Shown here one piece after another: positions 7,329 to 16,733 of a stretch of DNA of 64,000 nt (position 1 is the stretch's first letter; each line of letters opens with the position of its first letter). Origin of the DNA: Streptomyces althioticus (GTDB lineage Bacteria; Actinomycetota; Actinomycetes; Streptomycetales; Streptomycetaceae); assembly GCA_014649355.1 (NCBI GenBank), contig BMSW01000002.1, positions 186,001 to 250,000 of the forward strand, read 5' to 3'. The position numbers and the translations under genes are program-made. The notes under the pieces were generated by a model. The model was given only the letters and a program-made list of their open reading frames with translations, had not been told where the DNA came from and made no database searches.

Positions 7329-9659
7329 ATGACCCGAAGTACGTTCACCGCATGGCTGCGCCGCCCGATGCCGGCGGCCGTGCGGCCGGGGCTCGAGCTC
7401 GTTCTGCTCGCCGTCACCACGGCGGCGCTGGCCGCCGGGGGCATCGCCCGGCTCGCCGGTGCCGCACCCCTGTCGGACCTCCTGTGGGCCCTGGGCACCG
7501 TTTCCGCGATCGTCCCCGCGGTGGTCTGGGTGCTCGCCGCTCTGCGTCGCGGGCACGCGGGAGTGGATCTCATCGCCGTGCTCGCCCTGGGCGGCACCCT
7601 GGCCGTCCACGAATACCTGGCCGGTGCCCTGATCGGGTTCATGCTCGCCACCGGGCGCACCCTGGAGGCCGCGGCCCAGCGGCGGGCCTCCCGCGATCTG
7701 CGTGCCCTGCTGGAACACGCGCCGCGTTCCGCGCGCCGCCGCACCGGCACCGACGTGGCCACGGTCCCGCTGGCCGACGTCGTCGCCGGTGATCTCCTCG
7801 TCGTCGGTCCGGGAGAGGTGGTCCCGGTCGACGGACGGGTGGAAAGTGCCGCCGCCGTCCTCGACGAATCGGTGCTCACCGGTGAGTCCGCCCAGGTCGA
7901 GCGGGCCCAGGGCGAGACGGTGCGCAGCGGGGCGGTCAACGCGTCGGACGCGTTCGATCTGCGGGCCACGGCCACCGAGGAGGACAGCACCTATGCCGGG
8001 ATCGTGCGGCTGGCACGGCAGGCAGGCGCCGAGTCCGCGCCCGTCGTGCGCCTGGCGGACCGTTACGCCGCCTGGTTCCTGCCCCTGTCGCTCGCCGTCG
8101 CGGGGCTGGCCTGGCTGGCCAGCGGCTCCGCGGTGCGCGCGGTCGCCGTCCTGGTGGTCGCCACTCCCTGCCCGCTGCTCCTGGCGGCCCCGGTCGCCGT
8201 CGTCTCCGGCCTGTCCCGGGCGTCACGACTCGGCGTCGTCATCCGTGACGGCGGCGCGCTGGAGAATCTCGGCCGGGCCCGCACCCTGCTGCTGGACAAG
8301 ACCGGCACCCTCACCGGAGGGCGCCCCCGCGTCGTCGACGTAGCCGCCGCTCCCGACACCCGCCCCACCGAGGTGCTCCGGCTGGCGGCCTCGCTCGACC
8401 AGTACTCGCCGCACGTGCTGGCCCGGGCCATCGTCGACGCGGCCGTGGAGCGAGGACTGGCGCTGTCGGTCCCGTCCGGCGTCACAGAGGAAGCGGGCCG
8501 GGGCGCCACCGGCACCGTGGACGGGCACCGGGTCTTCATCGGCCGTACGGATTCCGCGGACGCGCAGCCGGCCTGGGCCGGGGCGGTCGACAACCGCGCC
8601 CTCCTCGACGGAGCGGCCGTCGCCTGGCTCACCGTCGACGGAGTCCTCGCCGGGGCCGTCCTTTTGCGCGACCCCGTCCGCCACGACGCGCCGCGCACCC
8701 TGCGCGACCTGCGCACGGCGGGCATCGAACGTCTGCTGATGCTCACCGGCGACCGGGCCGCGTCCGCCCGTGAGGTGGCCGCCGTCCTCGGTCTGGACGA
8801 CGTGCGCGCCGAACTCGATCCGGCCGGGAAGGTCGCCGTCGTGCGTGCCGAACGGGAACGCGCCGTCACCGTCATGGTCGGCGACGGGGTCAACGACGCC
8901 CCCGCGCTCGCCGCGTCCGACGTCGGCGTCGCCATGGGCGCTCACGGCTCCACCGCCTCCTCCGAGGCCGCCGACATCGTTCTGACCACCGATCGCCTCG
9001 ACCGTCTGGCCGACGCCGTCGTCATCGCCCAGCGCGCCCGGCGCATCGCGGTGCAGAGCGCTCTCGGCGGGATGCTGCTCTCCCTGGCCGCCATGGCCGT
9101 GGCCGCCTTCGGCCTGCTCCCGCCCGCGGTCGGCGCCCTGCTCCAGGAGGGCATCGACGTCGCCGTCATCCTCAACGCCCTGCGTGCCCTGAGCGGAGGG
9201 CCGGCCGCGCGGCCGGCCCTGACCCCCGCCGCCGAGGCACTCGTGCGCCGCTTCGCCGCCGAGCACGACGACCTGCAGGACGTCCTCGAATCCGTACGCG
9301 ACGCCGCCGACCGCCTGTCCGACAGTCCCGGCCCCGAGGCCCTGGCGGCCGTCGAGGAGACCCAACGGCTCCTGACGCAGCGGCTGCTCCCGCACGAGTA
9401 CGCCGAGGAGCACGAGCTGTATCCCGCCCTCGCGCCGACACTCGGCGGCCCCGAGGCCACCGCCACCATGAGCCGCGCCCACACCGAGATCGAACGCCTC
9501 TCCCGCCGCGTCGCCACCCACGTCCGGCTGGCCCACGCGAACGGCGGCCTCTCCCCCGAACAACTCGACGACCTGCGCTCCTGTCTCTACGGCCTGAACA
9601 CCGTGCTACGCCTGCATTTCGCCCAGGAGGAGGAGAGCTACTTCTCCCTCGCCCCGTGA
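7329..9659 (+). CDS. P1B-type metal-transporting ATPase with C-terminal hemerythrin-like domain
   Basis: 776-aa membrane pump. It has the actuator motif TGES, a TM metal-site motif TPCPLLLAAP (about residue 278), the phosphorylation motif DKTGTLTG (D323) and the hinge GDGVNDAPAL. The usual SEHP signature reads SPHV here. Residues about 632-776 form a hemerythrin-like four-helix domain with candidate iron ligands in AEHDDL, HEYAEEHELYP, RAHTEIERL and LHFAQEEESYF. P1B-5 ATPases such as Sinorhizobium Nia carry this C-terminal domain and move Ni/Fe. There is no N-terminal heavy-metal-associated domain. Start ATG 7329 follows GAGG at good spacing; ATG 7305 is an alternative. It is divergent from the DUF1918 gene and sits in a stress-gene block. 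Confidence 0.9.
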   Translation: MTRSTFTAWLRRPMPAAVRPGLELVLLAVTTAALAAGGIARLAGAAPLSDLLWALGTVSAIVPAVVWVLAALRRGHAGVDLIAVLALGGTLAVHEYLAGALIGFMLATGRTLEAAAQRRASRDLRALLEHAPRSARRRTGTDVATVPLADVVAGDLLVVGPGEVVPVDGRVESAAAVLDESVLTGESAQVERAQGETVRSGAVNASDAFDLRATATEEDSTYAGIVRLARQAGAESAPVVRLADRYAAWFLPLSLAVAGLAWLASGSAVRAVAVLVVATPCPLLLAAPVAVVSGLSRASRLGVVIRDGGALENLGRARTLLLDKTGTLTGGRPRVVDVAAAPDTRPTEVLRLAASLDQYSPHVLARAIVDAAVERGLALSVPSGVTEEAGRGATGTVDGHRVFIGRTDSADAQPAWAGAVDNRALLDGAAVAWLTVDGVLAGAVLLRDPVRHDAPRTLRDLRTAGIERLLMLTGDRAASAREVAAVLGLDDVRAELDPAGKVAVVRAERERAVTVMVGDGVNDAPALAASDVGVAMGAHGSTASSEAADIVLTTDRLDRLADAVVIAQRARRIAVQSALGGMLLSLAAMAVAAFGLLPPAVGALLQEGIDVAVILNALRALSGGPAARPALTPAAEALVRRFAAEHDDLQDVLESVRDAADRLSDSPGPEALAAVEETQRLLTQRLLPHEYAEEHELYPALAPTLGGPEATATMSRAHTEIERLSRRVATHVRLAHANGGLSPEQLDDLRSCLYGLNTVLRLHFAQEEESYFSLAP

Positions 9660-9981
9660 AGGACGGCCCGGGAAGGGCGCGGTCGCCCCGGGCTGCTGAG
9701 GCGGAAAGCGGACGGCTGCCTGCCACTCACCCGGTGTGGGTGCGCTTCCCGGTCGGCGCGTACACGCACACGCCGGGGCACCGCGCAGCCGGTGCGTGCA
9801 TCCCCGTCGGCGGAGACGGTCGGACGAGCCGGGGACGGCCGGGGCCGGGCAGCCGGGGAAGGAAGGTGCGACACCTGGGTCCCGTCCGCGCCACCCCCGT
9901 GTATGACCGCACGGTACCGCGGGTACCCGGTCCACCCGAGTTTCGTACCGACGGAACACTCCCTACGAGGAGATGACCCGG
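9660..9981. other. Intergenic region after the P-type ATPase
   Basis: 322 bp without a supported gene. Just after the ATPase stop, GCCCGGG and CCCGGGC arms separated by 14 nt may form a weak terminator. The sigma-B-like promoter is near the right end. Confidence 0.4.
9901..9929 (+). promoter_or_regulatory. Candidate sigma-B-type promoter with internal palindrome
   Basis: GTAT-N16-GGGTAC (9901-9926) fits the Streptomyces sigma-B consensus GNNT-N14-16-GGGTAC/T and ends 55 bp before ATG 9982. CGGGTACCCG (9920-9929) is a perfect palindrome over the -10. The match is short, so this is suggestive only. Confidence 0.4.
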
Positions 9982-10251
9982 ATGCTCATACTCGGACTGC
10001 TCCTCGCCGGAGCCGTAGGGGCCTTCACCGGCCTGGTGATCGCCGGCAACCTCTCCGGTGGCCCTCAGTACACCGTGTCCGTACTCGGCCAGGACATCGC
10101 GACCATGAACACGCTGGCCGTCTTCTGCGCAGGGCTGGCCCTCGGCCTCCTCTTCTGCCTGGGCCTGGCCGCGGTGGCGAGCTCCATGGTTCGTCGCCGC
10201 CACGGCCGCCCTCGCACATACCCGGCACACTCCCGTCGAACGCCCGAGTGA
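9982..10251 (+). CDS. Small two-helix membrane protein
   Basis: 89 aa. It has two hydrophobic segments (MLILGLLLAGAVGAFTGLV and the LAVFCAGLALGLLFCLGLAA region) joined by a short polar loop, and a basic Arg-rich tail that should face the cytoplasm. The start is placed at ATG 9982 because GAGGAG ends 9 nt upstream; ATG 9973 touches that site directly and is less likely. I recognise similar small membrane proteins from streptomycete stress loci, but no function is known. A sigma-B-like promoter upstream suggests general stress induction. It is convergent with the CBS gene. Confidence 0.75.
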   Translation: MLILGLLLAGAVGAFTGLVIAGNLSGGPQYTVSVLGQDIATMNTLAVFCAGLALGLLFCLGLAAVASSMVRRRHGRPRTYPAHSRRTPE

Positions 10252-10306
10252 GCGGCACCGGAGAGGATCTCTGGCCGGCGGTGACCCCGCCCTGTCGTCG
10301 GCGTCC

Positions 10307-10951
10307 CTAGTCGGCCCGGCCCCCGGAAAGGTGGGCGTCCACGTCGACGACCCCTTCGAGGCCCTGGCACAGGCCGACGATCACCGGGACGAGACGCGTC
10401 TGCGGCACCTGTCCTCGAAGGGTGACGACACCGTCCCGGGCTTCGACGGTGACGCTGCCCTCGTCCAGGCCGAGCATGCGCCCCAGGATGTCCTGCTCCA
10501 CCTGACCGCGGATCTCGGCGTCCGGGCGGATGAAGACGTCGAGGAGGTCGCTGCGGGTGACGATGCCGGTGAGGAGCCCGTCGGTGTCGACCACCGGCAG
10601 CTGCTTCACGTGCCGCCTGCGCAGTTCCCGCGCGGCCCGGGGGATCGTCCAGTCGGCGCGGGCGGTGAAGACGGGGCTGCTCATGAGTTCGCCCGCGGTC
10701 TGTGCCCGGGCCTTGCTCCAGACGTGCTCGCCGGTACCGCCCCGCCCTTGCGGATCAGGCGTGCCGGTCTCGTGCCGCAGCACGTCGGACGCGGACACGA
10801 CGCCGACGAGATCGCCCGCGTCGTCGACGACCGGTGCCGCGACGATGTCGTTCGCGTCCAGCAGGGCGGCTGCCTCGTGGAGCGGTGTGGTGGGGCGAAG
10901 GGTGACGACCTCCTCGGTCATCACGTCTCCGACGGTGTGGCGGTGCAGCAT
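10307..10951 (-). CDS. CBS-pair protein with C-terminal BON domain
   Basis: 214-aa soluble protein. Two CBS domains (VGDVMTEEVVTLRPTTPLHE at the N-terminus; AGELMSSPVFTARADWTIP from about residue 90) form an adenylate-binding Bateman module. A BON domain follows (VTVEARDGVVTLRGQVPQ, about 160-210). Comparable CBS proteins belong to dormancy regulons (mycobacterial Hrp1/Rv2626c is a two-CBS protein). Start ATG 10951 has GAGGAG 9 nt upstream. It likely senses energy charge, but its partner is unknown. It shares a 447-bp control region with the divergent USP gene. Confidence 0.9.
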   Translation of the reverse strand: MLHRHTVGDVMTEEVVTLRPTTPLHEAAALLDANDIVAAPVVDDAGDLVGVVSASDVLRHETGTPDPQGRGGTGEHVWSKARAQTAGELMSSPVFTARADWTIPRAARELRRRHVKQLPVVDTDGLLTGIVTRSDLLDVFIRPDAEIRGQVEQDILGRMLGLDEGSVTVEARDGVVTLRGQVPQTRLVPVIVGLCQGLEGVVDVDAHLSGGRAD

Positions 10952-11398
10952 GACGTCAGTCTCCTCGTCCGCATCACGACGAGCGGCTGTGGCCGGACCG
11001 CCCGCGCGGACCACGTGCGATGCGTCGACCCGTACCCGCCGTCTCCCCACCCATGACAACACCGCGCCGCTCAGGCGACCAGTGCGGTTCGGCCCGGCGG
11101 AGCGGCCGGACGGTTCCGAGGCGCCGGCAACGCGACCTCGTCCGGGAGACGCCGCATCGACCGCAGCCGACGGCCGGATGGTGGTCGTCGGTGTGGACGG
11201 TCGGCGTCGAGTCCGACAGCGGTGGAGGCCCGACGCGGAAGACCCGACCGCGCGAGGCCGTCCCGGCCCGCTCAGCGTGCCAGGACAGGGCCCAGTGGGC
11301 CGGTTCCGGGCCGGTCGGCCCTGGCCGGGGTGATCGCGTGCCGGGAGGGTGGAACCGACGCGCCGCACTTCCGCGGCCTGTCCCGGAGGGAGAGTCCA
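10952..11398. other. Divergent control region between CBS and USP genes
   Basis: 447 bp with no supported gene. Two dyads lie near the USP end: GGCCCAGTGGGCC (11289-11301), flanked by GGA/TCC, and GGGCC-N4-GGCCC (11308-11321). Both are candidate stress-regulator sites. Confidence 0.4.
11283..11321. promoter_or_regulatory. Pair of GC-rich dyads upstream of USP gene
   Basis: Two adjacent inverted repeats, GGCCCA-G-TGGGCC and GGGCC-N4-GGCCC, lie 78-116 bp before the USP start. They are loosely like a DosR/OsdR operator in being GC-rich dyads, but lack the GGGAC core. Such dyads can also occur by chance in DNA this GC-rich. Confidence 0.25.
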
Positions 11399-12680
<1,282 letters not shown>

Positions 12681-12746
12681 GCCGGTGCCCGCGGTACCGG
12701 CTCATCCGCCCGTTCACGGCGGGTGAGCCCATGCTGCGGCATGCGG

Positions 12747-12780
12747 AAGGGGAGGGACCCGGAGCCGGGTCCCTCCCCTT
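12747..12780. terminator. Strong bidirectional terminator
   Basis: A perfect 16-bp stem (AAGGGGAGGGACCCGG and its complement) around a 2-nt centre lies between the convergent cstR and rhodanese-DUF2892 genes. It ends in CTT/AAG and can serve both strands. Confidence 0.85.
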
Positions 12781-12788
12781 CGTCGTGT

Positions 12789-13364
12789 TCAGCGGTTGCG
12801 CAGCGCGGCCAACGTCTTGTCGAGGTCGGCCGCCCGGGGACGGTTGTGGGGGAGCCTGGCGAGCAGGGCGGCCATGCCGCAGGTGTTGGTCAGGGCGGAG
12901 AAGACCAGGCCGGCCGCGATGCCCGCGGAGAGGAGCTGGAAGGCCGGGTGTACGACGAGCCCCAGCAGCAGGCCGAGCAGCACGATCACTCCTGCGGTGA
13001 GCCGCACCTGCCGCTCCATTCCCCAGGAGGTACGGGACGAGCCCTGGGGGTGGTGGAGTTCGTGGCCGTCGGCCGCCCAGGCGCCGGTGCCTCCCGACAG
13101 GGTGGCGGCGGTGACACCGTTCTCCGCCAGGATCTTGCAGGCGTTCTCGGAGCGGGCGCCCGAGGCGCAGACGACCAGGACGTCGCCGTGTCCGGCGGCG
13201 TGACGGATGTCGGGCAGGGCGCGCCGGATCTGGTCGAGGGGGATGTTGAGCGCGCCGGGGAGATGACCGCCGGCGTATTCGCCCGGGGTTCGCACGTCGA
13301 TGACGGTCAGTTCGTGCAGGCGCGTGCGTGCCTCGTCGGTGGCGAGGGACGTGGGTGTGGTCAT
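12789..13364 (-). CDS. Membrane-anchored rhodanese with DUF2892 helices (YgaP-like)
   Basis: 191 aa. The N-terminal rhodanese domain (VIDVRTPGEYAGGHLPGALN) has the active loop CASGAR, whose cysteine carries persulfide sulfur. The C-terminal part (from about residue 125) has two membrane helices of the DUF2892 type, as in E. coli YgaP. The role is transfer or export of sulfane sulfur at the membrane. ATG 13364 is preferred, with AAGGA 11 nt upstream; ATG 13376 is an alternative. It is the last gene of the minus-strand sulfur cluster. Confidence 0.9.
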   Translation of the reverse strand: MTTPTSLATDEARTRLHELTVIDVRTPGEYAGGHLPGALNIPLDQIRRALPDIRHAAGHGDVLVVCASGARSENACKILAENGVTAATLSGGTGAWAADGHELHHPQGSSRTSWGMERQVRLTAGVIVLLGLLLGLVVHPAFQLLSAGIAAGLVFSALTNTCGMAALLARLPHNRPRAADLDKTLAALRNR

Positions 13365-13499
13365 GGCAGATGTCATCCTTGCGTGTCGGAGTGTGGTGGG
13401 CTTGATCTCAGGGGAGCCGGCCCGAAGGCGGCCTTGAGATGCGCGAGGGGCTGGAGAAGGTGTCCTGGTCCCTGGTCCAGCCGTTGGCGGCACTGGCGT

Positions 13500-14243
13500 T
13501 CAGACGATGACGTCGACGAGCATGAAGGCCGCCACCGCCAGCAGGACGCCGGCGAAGGTTTTCTGAAGGGTGGCGCCGGAGAGCTTCGTCGCGAGCCGTT
13601 TGCCGTCCCAGGCGCCGAGGATCGCCGCGCCGGTGAAGGGGCCGATGATCTCCCAGTGGAGCCCGCCGGTGGTGCCGGTGCGAGCGGCAAGCGCGGCGAG
13701 TGAGTTCACGGTGATGACGAGCAGGCTGGTGCCCACCGCCCGGCGCATGGCCAGTCCCAGGACACTCACCAGTGCGGGCACGGCGAGGAATCCCCCTCCG
13801 ACCCCCAGGAAGCCTGTCACGGCGCCGAGTCCGGCACCGGCGCCGGCCGCCTTGCCGGGACGGATCCGGTCCGGCGGCAGGGACGGGGAGGGCCGCAGCA
13901 TACGCAGGGCCGCCAGCGTGGCGACGACCGCGAAGGCCGCCGTCAGTACCGCTTCGGGCAGGCGTCCGGCGGCAGCGCCGGCGAGGAAGGCGGGGACGAT
14001 GCCCGCCGCGGCGAACAGCGCCCCCGTCTTCCATGCCACGTTTCCGTCGCGGGTGTGGGCGTACAGGGCCGTGGCGGAGGTGGCGGCGACGATGATCAGG
14101 CTGGCGGTGGTGGCGGCGGCCGGAGTGAAGCCGAGCAGGTAGATCAGTGCAGGCACGGCCAGGACGCTGCCGCCGCCGCCGAGCGCTCCGAGGGCGAGAC
14201 CGATGACGGCCCCGGCGATGAGGGCGAGGACGAGTACGGTCAC
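13500..14243 (-). CDS. TauE/SafE-family sulfite/sulfur-anion exporter
   Basis: 247-aa membrane protein with about eight hydrophobic segments and the duplicated TauE/SafE motifs LALGALGGGGSVLAVPALIY and FLGVGGGFLAVPALVSVLGL. Family members export sulfite or related sulfonates. In this cluster it would remove sulfite or thiosulfate made by persulfide oxidation. The start GTG 14243 overlaps the stop of the upstream rhodanese (GTGA), so the genes are translationally coupled. Confidence 0.9.
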   Translation of the reverse strand: MTVLVLALIAGAVIGLALGALGGGGSVLAVPALIYLLGFTPAAATTASLIIVAATSATALYAHTRDGNVAWKTGALFAAAGIVPAFLAGAAAGRLPEAVLTAAFAVVATLAALRMLRPSPSLPPDRIRPGKAAGAGAGLGAVTGFLGVGGGFLAVPALVSVLGLAMRRAVGTSLLVITVNSLAALAARTGTTGGLHWEIIGPFTGAAILGAWDGKRLATKLSGATLQKTFAGVLLAVAAFMLVDVIV

Positions 14244-14605
14244 GCTGTTCGGCCGTTGTTCCCGCGTTCGTCGACGACCGGGTGCCCGGCGGCGGCCCAC
14301 GCGTTCATGCCGCCCTCGACGTCCACCGCCCGCGCTCCGCGTTCGGCGAGAAGACGCGCGGCCTGTGAGGAGCGGCGACCGCTGCGGCAGATCACCACCA
14401 GCGGACGGCCCTGCGCCTCGGCCGGCAGCGTGGTGCCGAGGAGGAGTTCCGTCAGCGGCACGTGGACGGCGCCCGGGGCGTGCCCCGCGGTCCACTCGGG
14501 CTCTTCGCGGACGTCCAGCAGGACCGCGTCGGCCTGTTCGCCGTGGGTACGGCTGCGTGCTTCGTCGACCGTGACCCGGTGCCCGTTCCGGACAGTGAGG
14601 GGCAT
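14240..14605 (-). CDS. Single-domain rhodanese
   Basis: 121-aa soluble rhodanese (LLDVREEPEWTAGHAPGAVH) with the active loop CRSGRRS, containing the catalytic Cys followed by two Arg. It moves sulfane sulfur between thiols. It overlaps the TauE gene by 4 bases and starts 48 bp after the persulfide dioxygenase stop, so it belongs to the same transcript. Confidence 0.92.
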   Translation of the reverse strand: MPLTVRNGHRVTVDEARSRTHGEQADAVLLDVREEPEWTAGHAPGAVHVPLTELLLGTTLPAEAQGRPLVVICRSGRRSSQAARLLAERGARAVDVEGGMNAWAAAGHPVVDERGNNGRTA

Positions 14606-14652
14606 CACGTGCTTCCTTCCTTGTGCTTCCATGCGAGGGGTAGCGGCCGGGA

Positions 14653-16017
14653 TCAGCCGGAGATCAGGGACAGTCCGGCTTCCGTCGCGGAGTCGAAGCC
14701 GTCGTCGACGGCGACCACATCGCGGCCGGCGGCATCCAGCAGGGAGGCGGCGATCGCCGCGCGCATTCCGCCCGCGCAGTGCACCCACACCGTGCCGTCC
14801 GGCACCTCGCCGATGCGCCCGTGCAGTGCGTGGACCGGGATGTGGACCGAGCCGTCGATGTGGCCGCCCGCGCGCTCCGAGTCCCGGCGCACGTCCAGGA
14901 CGACCACGTCGTCGCCGCGTCGGCGGGCGTCGGCGAGGTCGGCGAAGCGGGCCCGCGGGAAGGAGACGAGGTGCTCGCCTTGCCGGACCCAGCCGGCCGG
15001 GTCGCCGGTGGCGGCGGCGGCCGGGCGGTCGATGCCCACCCGCGCCAGCTCCCGCTGCGCGTCGGCGACCTGCTCGGGGGTCTCGGCCAGCAGGGTGACG
15101 GGCTTGCCCCAAGGGATCAGCCAGGCCAGGTAGGTGGCGAGCTTGCCCTCGCCCTCGAAATTGAACGACCCGGCCACATGCCCCTCGGCGAAGGCCATGC
15201 GGCTGCGCAGGTCCACGACCCACTCGCCGGCGGCCAGCCGGGACGAGATCTCGCCTGCGTCCGCTCGCCCGGGCGGGGTCAGGTCGACGGGGGCGGGGCC
15301 CGCGGCGTTGGCCGGTCCCATGTGCGCGTAGTAGGCGGGCACGTCCTCCAGCCCGGCGAGCATTCGCTGTACGAAGGTGTCCACGTCCAGGGTGAACGCG
15401 CCGTTGCTGGTGCGTTCCTTGCCGATCGTGCTCGCGTCCCCGTCGGCCTGGGCGGAGGAGCAGAAGCTGCCGAACCCGTGGGTGGGCAGCACCGGCACGT
15501 CGTCGTCCAGCTCGGCGGCCAGCCGGTGGGCGGAGGCGTGCTGGGCCCGGGCCAGCTGCTCGGTCAGCCGGGGCTCCACCAGGTCGGGGCGGCCCACCGT
15601 GCCGATCAGCAGCGATCCGCCGGTGAACGCGGCCACACCGCGTCCGTCCTCCTCCAGGACGTAGGAGGTGTGGTGCGGGGTGTGACCGGGCGTGGCGATC
15701 GCACGCAGGACCAGGCCCGCGTCCACGTCCTCGGTGTCGCCGTCGGCGACCGGGGTGCGGGCGAAGGAGACGTGCGCCGCAGCCGGTACCAGATAGGCGG
15801 CGCCGGCGACACGGGCCAGCTCCAGACCACCGGTGACGTAGTCGTTGTGCACGTGGGTCTCCGCCACGTACGCGATGCGTACCCCGCGCCTGGCGGCGGC
15901 GGCGATCACCTGGTCGATGTCGCGCGGCGGATCGATGACCACCGCGGCAGCGGCTCCGCCGGCCAGGTAGCTGCGGTTGCCCAGGCCCTCGAACTCGAGG
16001 GTGTCCACGAAGAACAC
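14653..16017 (-). CDS. Persulfide dioxygenase-like metallo-beta-lactamase fused to two rhodanese domains
   Basis: 454 aa. The N-terminal metallo-beta-lactamase domain (1 to about 240) has the iron-site motif THVHNDYVTGG and GHTPHHTSY, typical of ETHE1-like enzymes that oxidise glutathione or low-molecular-thiol persulfide to sulfite. The first rhodanese domain (about 270-350) has LLAETPEQ where the catalytic Cys loop should be, so it is probably inactive. The second (about 375-450) keeps Cys in VHCAGGMRAA. Start GTG 16017 has GGAGGAG 8 nt upstream. A CstR-type operator lies 25 bp upstream. It heads the cluster that detoxifies sulfide. Confidence 0.92.
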   Translation of the reverse strand: MFFVDTLEFEGLGNRSYLAGGAAAAVVIDPPRDIDQVIAAAARRGVRIAYVAETHVHNDYVTGGLELARVAGAAYLVPAAAHVSFARTPVADGDTEDVDAGLVLRAIATPGHTPHHTSYVLEEDGRGVAAFTGGSLLIGTVGRPDLVEPRLTEQLARAQHASAHRLAAELDDDVPVLPTHGFGSFCSSAQADGDASTIGKERTSNGAFTLDVDTFVQRMLAGLEDVPAYYAHMGPANAAGPAPVDLTPPGRADAGEISSRLAAGEWVVDLRSRMAFAEGHVAGSFNFEGEGKLATYLAWLIPWGKPVTLLAETPEQVADAQRELARVGIDRPAAAATGDPAGWVRQGEHLVSFPRARFADLADARRRGDDVVVLDVRRDSERAGGHIDGSVHIPVHALHGRIGEVPDGTVWVHCAGGMRAAIAASLLDAAGRDVVAVDDGFDSATEAGLSLISG

Positions 16018-16041
16018 GGCTACGGCTCCTCCACAAGAGAC

Positions 16042-16062
16042 TATGTACCCCGGGGGGTATTC
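16042..16062. promoter_or_regulatory. CstR-type operator 1 in divergent promoter
   Basis: GTACCCCGGGGGGTAT, an inverted repeat with a G-tract centre, lies 25 bp upstream of the persulfide dioxygenase start. It matches the cstR box in its TACCC/GGGTA arms. Confidence 0.7.
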
Positions 16063-16080
16063 GACACCTACCTTAACAGG

Positions 16081-16100
16081 GGTACCCCAGGGGGTATTCC
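16081..16100. promoter_or_regulatory. CstR-type operator 2 in divergent promoter
   Basis: GGTACCCCAGGGGGTATTCC repeats the same arm pattern 39 bp from operator 1, on the DUF302 side. The pair probably co-controls both directions. Confidence 0.68.
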
Positions 16101-16203
16101 TGGGTGCGTGTCCGCCACCGCCCGCTGCGGCATTGCGCCTGCTGCGGCGGGTACCCGGTGGGGCTGTCAAGGAGTCGACGTTTCACCGAAGGAGCAGCGC
16201 ACT

Positions 16204-16674
16204 GTGTCCTACGACCGCACCGTCCGCATGGCCGAGGCCGACTTCGACACCGCCACCGCCGCCGTCCGCCAAGCCCTGGCCGACCAGGGGTTCGGCATCC
16301 TCACCGAGATCGACGTCCGGGCCACACTGAGGGCCAAGCTCGGCCACGACATGGAGGACTACCTCATCCTGGGCGCCTGCAGCCCGCCGCTCGCCCACCA
16401 GGCCCTGGAGGCCGACCGTTCCATCGGTCTGCTCCTGCCGTGCAACGTCGTCGTCCGCCGCGACGGCGACCACACACTCGTCCAGGCCCTCGACCCGGGC
16501 ACGATGGTCACCCTCACCGGCCTGGATGCCCTGAAGCCCGTCGCCGACGAAGCCACGGCACGACTCGACGCCGGAATCTCCCACCGGACATCCACTATCG
16601 GTGGATCCGGGAGCTGGGCGGCAGGCGTCACACCCCGAAGGGCGTCGAGAGCGTCAACACCGCGTGGCGGGTAA
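16204..16674 (+). CDS. DUF302 protein with unusual C-terminal extension
   Basis: 156 aa starting at GTG 16204 with GAAGGAG upstream. Residues 1 to about 125 form a DUF302 domain (VRQALADQGFGILTEIDVRA, DYLILGACSPPLAHQAL). These domains are often found in sulfur- and heavy-metal-linked operons, with unknown biochemistry. After ATARLDAGI the last 30 residues (Ser/Arg/Gly-rich) do not look like the family. In another frame this DNA encodes a DUF488-like fragment, so the original stop may have been lost by recombination. It is divergent from the persulfide dioxygenase and shares two CstR-type operators with it. Confidence 0.8.
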   Translation: MSYDRTVRMAEADFDTATAAVRQALADQGFGILTEIDVRATLRAKLGHDMEDYLILGACSPPLAHQALEADRSIGLLLPCNVVVRRDGDHTLVQALDPGTMVTLTGLDALKPVADEATARLDAGISHRTSTIGGSGSWAAGVTPRRASRASTPRGG

Positions 16675-16682
16675 AGAGAACG
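16584..16682 (+). pseudogene. Remnant of a DUF488 gene
   Basis: About 30 codons in the frame of base 16587 read IHYRWIRELGGRRHTPKGV followed by ESVNTAWRVK. LGGRR and N-x-AWR are hallmark motifs of DUF488 proteins (about 120 aa or more). No start or remainder of the gene is present. The fragment overlaps the 3' end of the DUF302 gene in a different frame. Identification rests on memory of the family. Confidence 0.5.
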
Positions 16683-16733
16683 CGGACGTTCACCATGGCC
16701 GCATCACCTACCCTGCGCCCCGGGGTGCGTGAG

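Noticed and set aside
10952..11398. Sigma-B promoter for the CBS gene at 11032
   Set aside because: A GGGTAC is present on the minus strand, but no GNNT element lies at 14-16 bp spacing.
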